A stretch of DNA of 64,000 nt. It comes from an uncultured Burkholderiales bacterium (lineage in GTDB: Bacteria > Pseudomonadota > Gammaproteobacteria > Burkholderiales > Burkholderiaceae_C). The position numbers and the translations under genes are program-made. Positions 1 through 7,089 of this stretch are shown here, one piece after another. The stretch covers positions 124,001-188,000 of the forward strand of contig CAISMH010000014.1 in NCBI GenBank assembly GCA_903886485.1. The letters are read 5' to 3'. Under the pieces are notes generated by a model that worked only from the letters and a program-made list of their open reading frames with translations, had not been told where the DNA came from and ran no database searches. Every line of letters begins with the position of its first letter. Positions within the stretch are counted from its first letter, which is position 1.

Positions 1-96
1 TGATTAGCACGTCTACAGATGAGCCAGATGAAGCAGGTTTGCACAAATGAGACATCTGACGCTTCAGAGGCTCTAGCTTTGTGCTAAATTCAACCC

Positions 97-153
97 ATGA
101 AAAATTTTTCGTTGGCTCTACTACTTCTATCCCCCTTCGGGCGGAGTTGGTAG
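97..153 (+). CDS. leuL: leu operon leader peptide (18 aa)
   Basis: This short reading frame encodes MKNFSLALLLLSPFGRSW and ends at TAG. Five of codons 6-11 are leucine (TTG, CTA, CTA, CTT, CTA), and CTA is rare in the neighbouring genes, which prefer TTG, CTG and CTC. It sits 105 bases before leuA and just ahead of a terminator hairpin at 173-208, the classic layout of a transcription attenuator. When charged tRNA-Leu is scarce, a ribosome stalled on the leucine run should block the terminator and let leuA be read. There is no clear Shine-Dalgarno before the ATG. The peptide has no expected function of its own. The symbol follows enterobacterial use. Confidence 0.8.
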   Translation: MKNFSLALLLLSPFGRSW

Positions 154-208
154 CGCACGCGCAAACCCACACAAGGCCCGTATGCACATGCAACGGGCCT
201 TTTGCTTT
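138..208 (+). promoter_or_regulatory. leuA transcription attenuator (antiterminator/terminator)
   Basis: A 9-bp perfect stem pairs 173-181 with 193-201 (AAGGCCCGT / ACGGGCCTT), with an inner TGC/GCA extension, and is followed by TTTTGCTTT. Bases 138-142 (CGGGC), just after the leucine codons of the leader peptide, can pair with 176-180 (GCCCG) inside the 5' arm. That gives a competing antiterminator. A ribosome that reaches the leader stop at 151-153 would cover 138-142 and favour termination. One that stalls at 118-129 would leave it free. The hairpin is seen directly; the switching is inferred. Confidence 0.78.
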
Positions 209-258
209 GGGGCTAAACCAAACGTTGCCAGTTTTTTAGGAATCTAGGAGTTCTGACC

Positions 259-1797
259 ATGACCGACAAGCTCATCATTTTTGACACCACTTTGCGTGAC
301 GGCGAACAGTCGCCTGGCGCTTCTATGACGCGCGACGAAAAACTGCGTATTGCTCGGCAGTTGGAGCGATTGAAGGTGGACGTGATCGAAGCTGGTTTTG
401 CTGCGAGTTCAAATGGTGATTTCGATTGCGTGAAGTCAATCGCTGCTGCAATCAAGAACTCCACGATCTGTTCGCTTGCTCGCGCCAATGATCGCGATAT
501 CTCTCGCGCGGCAGAGGCTCTGAGTGGTGCGGCCAATGCAAGGTTGCATATTTTTCTTGCCACCAGTCCTTTGCATATGGAGAAAAAGTTGCGCATGTCG
601 CCAGAGCAAGTACTGGAGCAAGCCAAGCAATCGGTGCGATTTGCGCGTAACTTGATGGGAGATATCGAATTCAGCGCGGAAGACGGCTATCGCAGCGAGA
701 TGGACTTTTTATGTCGTGTGGTCGAGGCCGTGATTCATGAGGGTGCGACAACCATCAACATTCCCGACACCGTGGGCTACGCTATTCCTGAGCTCTATGG
801 CAATTTCATCAAAACCTTGCGCGAGCGTGTGCCTAACAGCGATAAAGCCATTTGGTCTGTTCACTGTCACAACGATTTAGGCATGGCTGTGGCTAACTCT
901 TTGGCAGGCGTGAAGATGGGTGGGGCCCGTCAGGTGGAGTGCACGATTAACGGTTTAGGCGAACGCGCGGGTAACTGTTCATTGGAAGAAGTGGTGATGG
1001 CGATCAAGACTCGTCGCGACTATTTCGATCTCGACTTGAACATCGATACCAAACAAATCGTGTCGGCAAGCCGCATGGTTAGTCAAACGACAGGCTTTTT
1101 GGTGCAGCCAAACAAGGCGGTCGTGGGGGCGAATGCTTTTGCACATGCATCCGGTATTCATCAAGACGGCGTGCTCAAGGCGCGTGACACCTACGAAATC
1201 ATGCGCGCCGAAGATGTGGGCTGGAGTGCTAACAAAATCGTGCTTGGCAAGCTCAGTGGGCGTAATGCATTCAAGCAACGCTTGGAAGACTTGGGTGTGC
1301 AGATGGAAAGCGAAGCCGATATCAACACAGCTTTTGCCAAGTTCAAAGAATTGGCAGACCGTAAGAGCGATATTTTTGATGAAGACATCTTGGCGTTGGT
1401 CAGCGAAGAGTCGGTGACCAATGCCAGCGAACAGTTTGCTTTTGTGTCTTTGTCTCAGCACAGTGAAACTGGTGAACGTCCGCACGCGACCGTGGTATTC
1501 ACCGTTGGCGGCAAAGAGGTCAAAGGTGACTCAGATGGCAATGGTCCTGTTGATGCGTCTTTGAAAGCGATTGAATCTCACATCAAGAGTGGTGCTGAAA
1601 TGGTGCTCTATTCTGTGAATGCGATCAGCGGTTCAACCGAGAGCCAAGGCGAGGTGACCGTGCGTTTGCAAAACAGTGGTCGGGTTGTGAATGGCGTCGG
1701 CTCAGACCCAGACATCGTGGTGGCTTCTGCGAAAGCCTATTTGAGTGCTTTGAACAAGCTGCAAAGCAAGTCAGACAGAGTCGCCGCTCAGGGTTAA
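259..1797 (+). CDS. leuA: 2-isopropylmalate synthase
   Basis: It condenses acetyl-CoA with 2-oxoisovalerate to 2-isopropylmalate, the committed step of leucine synthesis in the cytoplasm. The catalytic TIM barrel starts with [10 protein letters not shown] at residues 8-17, where Asp14 is a metal ligand. HCHNDLG, near residue 200, carries further metal ligands, and GNCSLEE follows. The C-terminal third (about residues 390-505) matches the leucine-binding regulatory domain, so feedback inhibition is expected. At 512 aa it is full length for the bacterial type. The ATG has AGGAG at 245-249. It is preceded by a leucine leader peptide and attenuator and followed by a strong terminator, so it seems to be transcribed alone. 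Confidence 0.97.
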   Translation: MTDKLIIFDTTLRDGEQSPGASMTRDEKLRIARQLERLKVDVIEAGFAASSNGDFDCVKSIAAAIKNSTICSLARANDRDISRAAEALSGAANARLHIFLATSPLHMEKKLRMSPEQVLEQAKQSVRFARNLMGDIEFSAEDGYRSEMDFLCRVVEAVIHEGATTINIPDTVGYAIPELYGNFIKTLRERVPNSDKAIWSVHCHNDLGMAVANSLAGVKMGGARQVECTINGLGERAGNCSLEEVVMAIKTRRDYFDLDLNIDTKQIVSASRMVSQTTGFLVQPNKAVVGANAFAHASGIHQDGVLKARDTYEIMRAEDVGWSANKIVLGKLSGRNAFKQRLEDLGVQMESEADINTAFAKFKELADRKSDIFDEDILALVSEESVTNASEQFAFVSLSQHSETGERPHATVVFTVGGKEVKGDSDGNGPVDASLKAIESHIKSGAEMVLYSVNAISGSTESQGEVTVRLQNSGRVVNGVGSDPDIVVASAKAYLSALNKLQSKSDRVAAQG

Positions 1798-1836
1798 GCT
1801 GACAAAACTGATTTTCGAATCAAATTTGTTAGAAAG

Positions 1837-1870
1837 GCCGCGCAAGTCTTTGATCTTGCGCGGCTTTTCT
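1837..1870 (+). terminator. intrinsic terminator after leuA
   Basis: A perfect 10-bp GC-rich stem pairs 1837-1846 (GCCGCGCAAG) with 1855-1864 (CTTGCGCGGC) over an 8-base loop. A T-rich tract follows directly. Confidence 0.9.
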
Positions 1871-1917
1871 TTGGTAGACTAACGACCAATATGTTTTTCA
1901 AGCTAAAGGAACACCAC

Positions 1918-2883
1918 TTGAAACGACTGCTGATTGCTACTTCACTTGGACTTTTGACATCGCTGTGCACGCTGCACGCTCAGGCGGTGACCAATCAAAA
2001 AAAACCGACTGTGCAAAAGTCCAAACCAACTGTGGTGAAGACCCATCTGCGCCAAGCCAAAGTCGTCAGGACCACGCCAGCCGTCCCTTCTTTTGGACAA
2101 AAAGCAGGTTTGCACGCCACCAACGACATTTTGGATTTGAAGTCCAGCGTGGCTTATGTGATTGATCAAGACACCCATGAAGTTTTATTAAGCAAAAATG
2201 ATCAAGCGGTTTTGCCCATTGCCTCGATCACAAAGCTGATGACGGGTTTGATCATCAGCGAAGCCAAGTTGCCGATGGATGAATCCATCACCATCACCCA
2301 AGATGATGTGGATACTGAAAAGGGAAGTAGCTCGCGTTTGCGCGTGGGTGCAACACTGACGCGTGGTGAGTTGTTGCACTTAGCCTTGATGGCCAGTGAA
2401 AACCGTGCGGCGCACGCATTAGGGCGTACCTACCCCGGCGGCATGTCCTCTTTTGTCGGCTTAATGAATGCCAAAGCTGCACAGCTGGGTATGCATGACA
2501 CTCGATACATCGAACCTACGGGGCTATCTAGCCAAAATCAATCAAGCGCCAAAGATTTGGCAACGTTGGTCGGTAACGCTTATCACGACGCGACTTTGCG
2601 CGAGTTGTCCACATCACCAAGCTACAAGGTTGAAGTGGGTAACCGTACCTTGCAATACAACACGACAAACCGTTTGGTCAAAAATCCCAATTGGGAAATC
2701 GGACTGCAGAAGACTGGCTACATTTCTGAGGCGGGTCAATGTTTGGTGATGCAAGCCAAAGTCTCTGGCCGCAAGCTCATCATGGTGTTTTTGGACTCCG
2801 CTGGCAAATTCAGCCGGATTGCCGATGCGGAACGCGTTCGCAAATGGGTAGAAATTAACCACAGTGCGCGCCCTCAAATTTAA
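1918..2883 (+). CDS. pbpG: D-alanyl-D-alanine endopeptidase, PBP7/8 type
   Basis: A periplasmic low-molecular-weight penicillin-binding protein (peptidase S11) that cuts D-Ala cross-links in peptidoglycan. The three active-site motifs are in order: SITK in PIASITKL, SEN in ALMASENRA, and KTG in GLQKTGY. An N-terminal signal peptide (MKRLLIATSLGLL...HAQA) is followed by a Lys/Val/Thr-rich linker. I chose TTG at 1918 because AAAGGA lies 7 bases ahead of it and the protein then starts exactly at the signal peptide. An in-frame ATG at 1891 would add nine residues but has no ribosome site and lies close to a possible -10 (TAGACT, 1875-1880). The product is 321 aa (330 from 1891). A terminator follows. 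Confidence 0.9.
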   Translation: MKRLLIATSLGLLTSLCTLHAQAVTNQKKPTVQKSKPTVVKTHLRQAKVVRTTPAVPSFGQKAGLHATNDILDLKSSVAYVIDQDTHEVLLSKNDQAVLPIASITKLMTGLIISEAKLPMDESITITQDDVDTEKGSSSRLRVGATLTRGELLHLALMASENRAAHALGRTYPGGMSSFVGLMNAKAAQLGMHDTRYIEPTGLSSQNQSSAKDLATLVGNAYHDATLRELSTSPSYKVEVGNRTLQYNTTNRLVKNPNWEIGLQKTGYISEAGQCLVMQAKVSGRKLIMVFLDSAGKFSRIADAERVRKWVEINHSARPQI

Positions 2884-2901
2884 TATCTGTGACGCCTAAG
2901 T

Positions 2902-2929
2902 AAAAGCCAGCCTATGTGCTGGCTTTTTT
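2902..2929. terminator. bidirectional terminator between pbpG and the IclR gene
   Basis: Stem 2902-2911 (AAAAGCCAGC) pairs with 2918-2927 (GCTGGCTTTT) over a 6-base loop, with T runs on one side and A runs on the other. It can serve both convergent genes. Confidence 0.88.
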
Positions 2930-2937
2930 ATGTCTAT

Positions 2938-3732
2938 TCAAGCGTTGGTATCTTTGTGTCCCAGCGCGTGAGAAATGGCTTGGGTCGTTGCTTGCAATTT
3001 AGGAAGCCAACCTTCGTCCAACCGATCTGCTGGGGCAGAAATAGATAAGCCTGCAACGAGTTTGCCTTGGTCATCGTAAATGCCTGAAGCCATGCAGCGC
3101 ACGCCAAGTTCAAGCTCTTCGTTATCTCGTGCTACGCCATATTGGCGTGCCTTTGAAAGCTCGCGCTCAAGGATTGGAAGCTGTGTGATGCTATTTCGTG
3201 TTTGCCCTGGGAGGCCAGTGCGAGTCGCGTAGGCGCGAACACGTTGTGAGTCATCCATCGCTAAAAATAACTTACCCACTGAGGTTAAGTGGAGTGGCGC
3301 GCGACCACCAATGGCGCGAACGACTTGCATGCCTGAGCGTTCACTGAATGCGCGCTCGATATAAACAATTTCATCACCTTGGCGAACGCTCAAATTAACG
3401 GGTTGCTGAATGAGCTTGTGCAATTCACGCATTGGCTGGAACGCTACGTCGCGAACATTGAGACGCCCCTTGACTAAATTGCCTAACTCCAACAACCGCA
3501 TGCCCAAGCGATAACTGCCTGCTTCAGGGCGATCCACAAAACGTCCGACCGCCAAATCATTCAGAATTCGGTGCGTGGTGGAGGGGTGCAGTCCCGTGCG
3601 CTCACTGATTTCCTTCAAAGATATGGCCTCTTCACGTGAGGCCAGCACATCAATGAGTGTGAATATTCGCTCAATGACTTGGATGTTAGGTGTGGATGGC
3701 ACAGTAGATTTACGCATGATTAATTTTATCAT
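2938..3732 (-). CDS. IclR-family transcriptional regulator
   Basis: A 264-aa one-component regulator. An N-terminal winged helix-turn-helix covers roughly residues 15-80 ([19 protein letters not shown]). An effector-binding IclR domain follows, with [10 protein letters not shown] and VGKLFLAMD in the usual places. Members usually control catabolic or shunt genes in response to small organic acids; the target cannot be told here. It is the last gene of the aat-bpt-iclR block. Its ATG overlaps the bpt stop in an ATGA arrangement, which suggests translational coupling. An internal ATG at 3717 is an alternative start; neither has a clear ribosome site. Confidence 0.85.
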   Translation of the reverse strand: MIKLIMRKSTVPSTPNIQVIERIFTLIDVLASREEAISLKEISERTGLHPSTTHRILNDLAVGRFVDRPEAGSYRLGMRLLELGNLVKGRLNVRDVAFQPMRELHKLIQQPVNLSVRQGDEIVYIERAFSERSGMQVVRAIGGRAPLHLTSVGKLFLAMDDSQRVRAYATRTGLPGQTRNSITQLPILERELSKARQYGVARDNEELELGVRCMASGIYDDQGKLVAGLSISAPADRLDEGWLPKLQATTQAISHALGHKDTNA

Positions 3733-4472
3733 GTGAAATTAAAATCGACCCACTTTCCATCGATCAAACGTTGGTGTGGGACGAAGTCAGCTTTGTAGCG
3801 CATCTTTTGGCTGTCTTGAATCCAGTAGCCAAGATAAGCGAACGGCATCTTGAGTTCCCGCGCCCGCTCAATTTGCCACATCACGTTGTAGGTTCCATAA
3901 CTGGTGTGCGGTTCAGGTTCGTAGAAAGTGTAAACCGCGGATAAACCATCATTGAGCACATCTACCACCGACACCATTTTGAGAATGCCGCGAGGGTGTT
4001 GTTCGCTGGCCTCTCGAAACTCAACCAATCTGGTATTTACACGACTTTGTAACAAGAACTGGGTGTACTGCTCGATGCTATCTTCATCCATGCCCCCACC
4101 CGCGTGGCGTAAGGTTTGATAGCGCAGGTACAAGTCGTAATGTTCAGGGTCAAATCCCAGTTTCATGATACGCACAACAAGGTTTTTGTGACGCATCCAC
4201 GCGCGTCGTTGGCTTCTGGTTGGCTTGTATGTCGCCGTATCTACCCTCAGGGCAGTGCATGCTTGACAGCTGTCGCAGTAGGGTCGGTAGGTGAATAAAC
4301 CACTGCGACGAAAACCTTGATGCACTAAATCTGCATAAACCTCGTTGTTGATCAAGTGACTTGGCGTTGCTACTTGTGAGCGGGCAATTCGCTCTGGCAA
4401 GTAGCTACAAGAGTAGGGCGCAGTTGCATAAAACTGCACGGCTTGCAAGGGTAAATCTTGACGGTTGGTCAA
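3729..4472 (-). CDS. bpt: aspartate/glutamate leucyltransferase
   Basis: Bacterial protein transferase of the ATE family, which moves leucine from Leu-tRNA onto proteins with N-terminal Asp or Glu and so marks them for ClpS/ClpAP. Seen here: the N-terminal [12 protein letters not shown] region, [17 protein letters not shown] with its cysteine cluster, and [13 protein letters not shown] near the C-terminus. I chose the TTG at 4472, whose TTGA overlaps the aat stop, because the protein then begins [10 protein letters not shown] as the family does (247 aa). A longer TTG start at 4505 has no support. It lies directly downstream of aat, the partner transferase, and overlaps iclR. Confidence 0.9.
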   Translation of the reverse strand: MTNRQDLPLQAVQFYATAPYSCSYLPERIARSQVATPSHLINNEVYADLVHQGFRRSGLFTYRPYCDSCQACTALRVDTATYKPTRSQRRAWMRHKNLVVRIMKLGFDPEHYDLYLRYQTLRHAGGGMDEDSIEQYTQFLLQSRVNTRLVEFREASEQHPRGILKMVSVVDVLNDGLSAVYTFYEPEPHTSYGTYNVMWQIERARELKMPFAYLGYWIQDSQKMRYKADFVPHQRLIDGKWVDFNFT

Positions 4473-5242
4473 GGCAGTTCTTTCTTTGACAAGAGCAAGT
4501 CCCAATAGGACGGTTCAAAACACCAAGCATCCAATGGCTTGCTATTGGTTTCACGAATTTTCTGTAAAAAATCCGATCTAGGTATTTCTTTGGCGCCTAG
4601 GGATGCCAAGTGCTTTGTGTTTTGTTGGCAATCGATCCATTCAACTTTGTGCGCACGCGCAAACGCGACCAAACCAGCCAAGGCAATTTTTGACGCATTA
4701 CTCTGCTGTGCAAACATGGATTCACCAAACACAGCGTGTCCAAAGGCGACGCAATACAAGCCGCCTACCAAGTGACCTTCGATCCAAGTTTCGATGCTGT
4801 GGGCAAAACCCGCGACATGCAGTGCTTCGTAGGCAGAAATCATCTCAGGCACGATCCACGTGCCTGATTGGCCTTGCCGCGGACTGCTTGCGCAATGACG
4901 AATCACCCGACCAAAAGCGCTGTTGAATCGGATCTCGCATTTGGGATCTTCACAAAACGCCTTCAAACTTTTAAGTAAGCTGCGATGAAGTCTGAATTCA
5001 TCCGTACGTAGGAGCATGCGAGGATCTGGAGACCACCATAGGACCGGCTGACCCTCGCTAAACCATGGAAACATCCCATGTCGATAGGCCTCCTGTAATC
5101 GCGCAGTCGATAACCCGCCCCCTGCAGCGACCAATCCCGCCAAGGGTGTGCCTATTTTTTGTGCAGATTCTGCTGGTGGCAAGGGTGTCTGACTCTCTAA
5201 CCAGGGAATTTGCATCAATTCGTTTTGCATCTTGAGTGGCAT
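4469..5242 (-). CDS. aat: leucyl/phenylalanyl-tRNA--protein transferase
   Basis: It adds Leu or Phe from aminoacyl-tRNA to proteins with N-terminal Arg or Lys, creating primary N-degrons for ClpS. Hallmarks are [23 protein letters not shown] near residues 53-75, the [27 protein letters not shown] block, and KVEWIDCQ. The 257-aa length fits, with a slightly extended N-terminus. It is the first gene of aat-bpt-iclR on the minus strand. Start choice among nearby ATGs (5242, and another 12 bases in) is uncertain. Together with bpt, and with clpS and clpA near 51-54 kb, it makes a full N-degron pathway. Confidence 0.95.
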   Translation of the reverse strand: MPLKMQNELMQIPWLESQTPLPPAESAQKIGTPLAGLVAAGGGLSTARLQEAYRHGMFPWFSEGQPVLWWSPDPRMLLRTDEFRLHRSLLKSLKAFCEDPKCEIRFNSAFGRVIRHCASSPRQGQSGTWIVPEMISAYEALHVAGFAHSIETWIEGHLVGGLYCVAFGHAVFGESMFAQQSNASKIALAGLVAFARAHKVEWIDCQQNTKHLASLGAKEIPRSDFLQKIRETNSKPLDAWCFEPSYWDLLLSKKELP

Positions 5243-5427
5243 TGTGCTGTTTGCTTGTCGGGCGAGGTTAGCCTTATCGGATTAACTTTTTCTAAAGAGG
5301 AGTCCTTTGTCATTGATGATGACATATTTGAAAAATTAAGTGCCTTGACGCAGGATAACTCCCTACAATTCTTCACTCATGTGTGGGGAATCTCTCACTC
5401 ACACCGATAAGTTATCCGGAGCGAACT

Positions 5428-6369
5428 ATGCAATTGATGTGGGTATCAGGACCCACCGCCTCTGTGCGGACTATTTCAATCACGGCACACAAGGTGTTGC
5501 TGGGTATGTGCGCGACTGCGTTCGTTTTGGTGGCGTTTGGCGTTCTATTGCACTTTGTCGGTTTTCGAATTGCCATTGAACTGAGTCCCAGTTTTGCGCG
5601 TAGTTTGGGCGGCGTGACCACTGAAGCTGAGCAGCAAAAAGTAGAGGCTGTGTATCGTGAGCATTTGGACAATCTGCGCCAGACCTTGAACATGACGGTG
5701 CAGGAAATTCGTCAGCTTGAAACCTTGAAAAATCGTTTCATGGAAGTTGCAACCCCCACGAATTTACGCGACAAATACAGCAAAAAAGAAGAGGCGCGCG
5801 GTGGTCCTTGGGTTGCGCCACGGTTTCAAAACAATGCATCGCGCGATCTGAATCAGGACTTTTCTTCTGCGATCGAAGAGTTCAAACAAACTCAAGCGGC
5901 CGTTAAAAACTTGACTCTCAACTGGTCGGCCCAGCTGAGTTGGTTGCATGCCTTACCCACGGGCATCCCCATGGGTAAGGACTACCGCGTGACGAGTGGT
6001 TTTGGTATTCGTAACGATCCGTTTACAGGCCAGCTAGCCATGCATGAGGGACTGGACTTTGTTGCTGATATCGGTTCATCCATCATTGCGACAGCGGCTG
6101 GAACAGTTACACGTTCAGCTTGGGACGCGTCCTATGGCAATGTGGTGGAGGTGAGCCACATTGAGGGCTTCATCACACGCTACGCGCATTTGAGCAAGCG
6201 CTTGGTTGAAGTGGGGCAAAAAGTTCAACGCGGTGACACCATTGCACAGTTGGGCAGCACGGGGCGCTCCACCGGCCCGCACCTGCATTACGAGGTGATA
6301 CGCAATGACCGCGTGTTAAACCCAACGCAAATGTTGTTACAAACCACAACGACAGCCAGCAATCAGTAA
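5428..6369 (+). CDS. M23-family peptidoglycan metallopeptidase, membrane-anchored
   Basis: An N-terminal transmembrane helix (about residues 23-45) is followed by a short coiled-coil-prone stretch and a C-terminal LytM/M23 domain. Zinc and catalytic motifs are intact: H-x3-D in MHEGLDF and HLH in GPHLHYE. It should therefore be an active endopeptidase in the periplasm rather than a degenerate LytM activator. I chose ATG 5428 because GGAG lies 7 bases upstream (313 aa); a GTG at 5383 would add 15 residues. Thirty-one bases downstream is a bactofilin, a pairing often seen when a bactofilin scaffold positions an M23 hydrolase to shape the cell wall. Confidence 0.9.
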   Translation: MQLMWVSGPTASVRTISITAHKVLLGMCATAFVLVAFGVLLHFVGFRIAIELSPSFARSLGGVTTEAEQQKVEAVYREHLDNLRQTLNMTVQEIRQLETLKNRFMEVATPTNLRDKYSKKEEARGGPWVAPRFQNNASRDLNQDFSSAIEEFKQTQAAVKNLTLNWSAQLSWLHALPTGIPMGKDYRVTSGFGIRNDPFTGQLAMHEGLDFVADIGSSIIATAAGTVTRSAWDASYGNVVEVSHIEGFITRYAHLSKRLVEVGQKVQRGDTIAQLGSTGRSTGPHLHYEVIRNDRVLNPTQMLLQTTTTASNQ

Positions 6370-6400
6370 GTACGCTGAAACAATACAAAAGGCCAGAGCT

Positions 6401-6844
6401 ATGTTTGAAAAACTCAAAGATAAATCGTTGTCGCCTTCTCAGGAGCGCTTTGACACCATCATCGGCCGGACTACCCAAATCTATGGTCGTTTGGTGTTAC
6501 TCGATAGTGTTCGTATCGATGGCAAAGTGGTCGGCAATATTGAAACAACGAAAGACAACAAAGTTACCGTTGCAATTGGTAAAACGGGAGAAGTCTCTGG
6601 TGACATCACAGCGCACCGTGTCATGGTGGCCGGTAAGGTCGAGGGCAATATCTACGCTGCGGAGCGCGTGGAGTTCCATAAAGACTCTATCGTTCAAGGT
6701 GATATTTCTTATGGCTCCATCGCTGTCGAGCATGGCGCACGCTTGCTAGGCTTGGTGATTCAAAACCCCATCAGCTCTGCGGCTGCCAACAGCAGTACAG
6801 ACGCTAAGAATGTCATCAAAAAAGCCCAAGAAACCAGTAGCTAA
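6401..6844 (+). CDS. bactofilin (polymer-forming cytoskeletal protein)
   Basis: A 147-aa bactofilin (former DUF583, CcmA type). The middle (about residues 25-115) is made of repeating short beta turns typical of a right-handed beta-helix, for example RIDGKVVGNIE, TGEVSGDITAHRVMVAGKVEGNIYA and HGARLLG. Both ends are polar and likely disordered. Bactofilins self-assemble into filaments at the inner membrane and recruit wall enzymes. The gene directly follows the M23 peptidase and ends at a strong terminator, so the two probably form one operon and one machine. Confidence 0.93.
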   Translation: MFEKLKDKSLSPSQERFDTIIGRTTQIYGRLVLLDSVRIDGKVVGNIETTKDNKVTVAIGKTGEVSGDITAHRVMVAGKVEGNIYAAERVEFHKDSIVQGDISYGSIAVEHGARLLGLVIQNPISSAAANSSTDAKNVIKKAQETSS

Positions 6845-6881
6845 GTACATGCATACAAGCACACTGTTTTGTTCAAGCAAT

Positions 6882-6909
6882 AAAAAAGCGCCTTTTAAGG
6901 CGCTTTTTT
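6882..6909. terminator. intrinsic terminator between bactofilin and tRNA-Ser
   Basis: Perfect 11-bp stem: 6882-6892 (AAAAAAGCGCC) and 6899-6909 (GGCGCTTTTTT) over loop TTTTAA. The A and T runs make it usable from both strands. It lies just past the 3' end of tRNA-Ser on the minus strand. Confidence 0.92.
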
Positions 6910-6919
6910 ATTTGTGTGG

Positions 6920-7010
6920 TGGCGGAGCAAGCGGGATTCGAACCCGCGGTGGGCTATTAACCCACACACGCTTTCCAGGCGTGCGACTTAAACCACTCAT
7001 CCATCGCTCC
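6920..7010 (-). tRNA. tRNA-Ser (anticodon GGA)
   Basis: The minus strand folds into a class II tRNA of 91 nt: acceptor GGAGCGA with a matching 3' arm, anticodon loop CTGGAAA (GGA, reading UCC and UCU), a long variable arm, and the T-arm GGGTTCGAATCCC. CCA is encoded. The long variable arm confirms serine. Confidence 0.96.
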
Positions 7011-7020
7011 GAAGCCTGTC

Positions 7021-7029
7021 ATTGTAACA
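7021..7029 (-). promoter_or_regulatory. extended -10 promoter for tRNA-Ser
   Basis: On the minus strand TGTTACAAT ends about 10 bases before the tRNA 5' end, the right distance for a start near the mature end. The upstream TG fits an extended -10; the -35 is weak. The core TTACAATGAC also occurs in front of tRNA-Pro at 31775-31784. Confidence 0.65.
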
Positions 7030-7089
7030 GGGGGCGAGTACACTTCGGCGCTGTTGTTTTTTTCAAGCCTCAAACGCTCGGAGTCCCGC

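Noticed and set aside
1-96. Promoter for the leu leader
   Set aside because: TTGCAC at 39-44 has no acceptable -10 at 16-18 bases, and the other pairs are weak. The true promoter may lie before the window.
5345-5369. TTGACG and TACAAT as a promoter for the M23 peptidase
   Set aside because: The gap is only 13 bases, too short for sigma70. The TACAAT alone may still serve as a -10.
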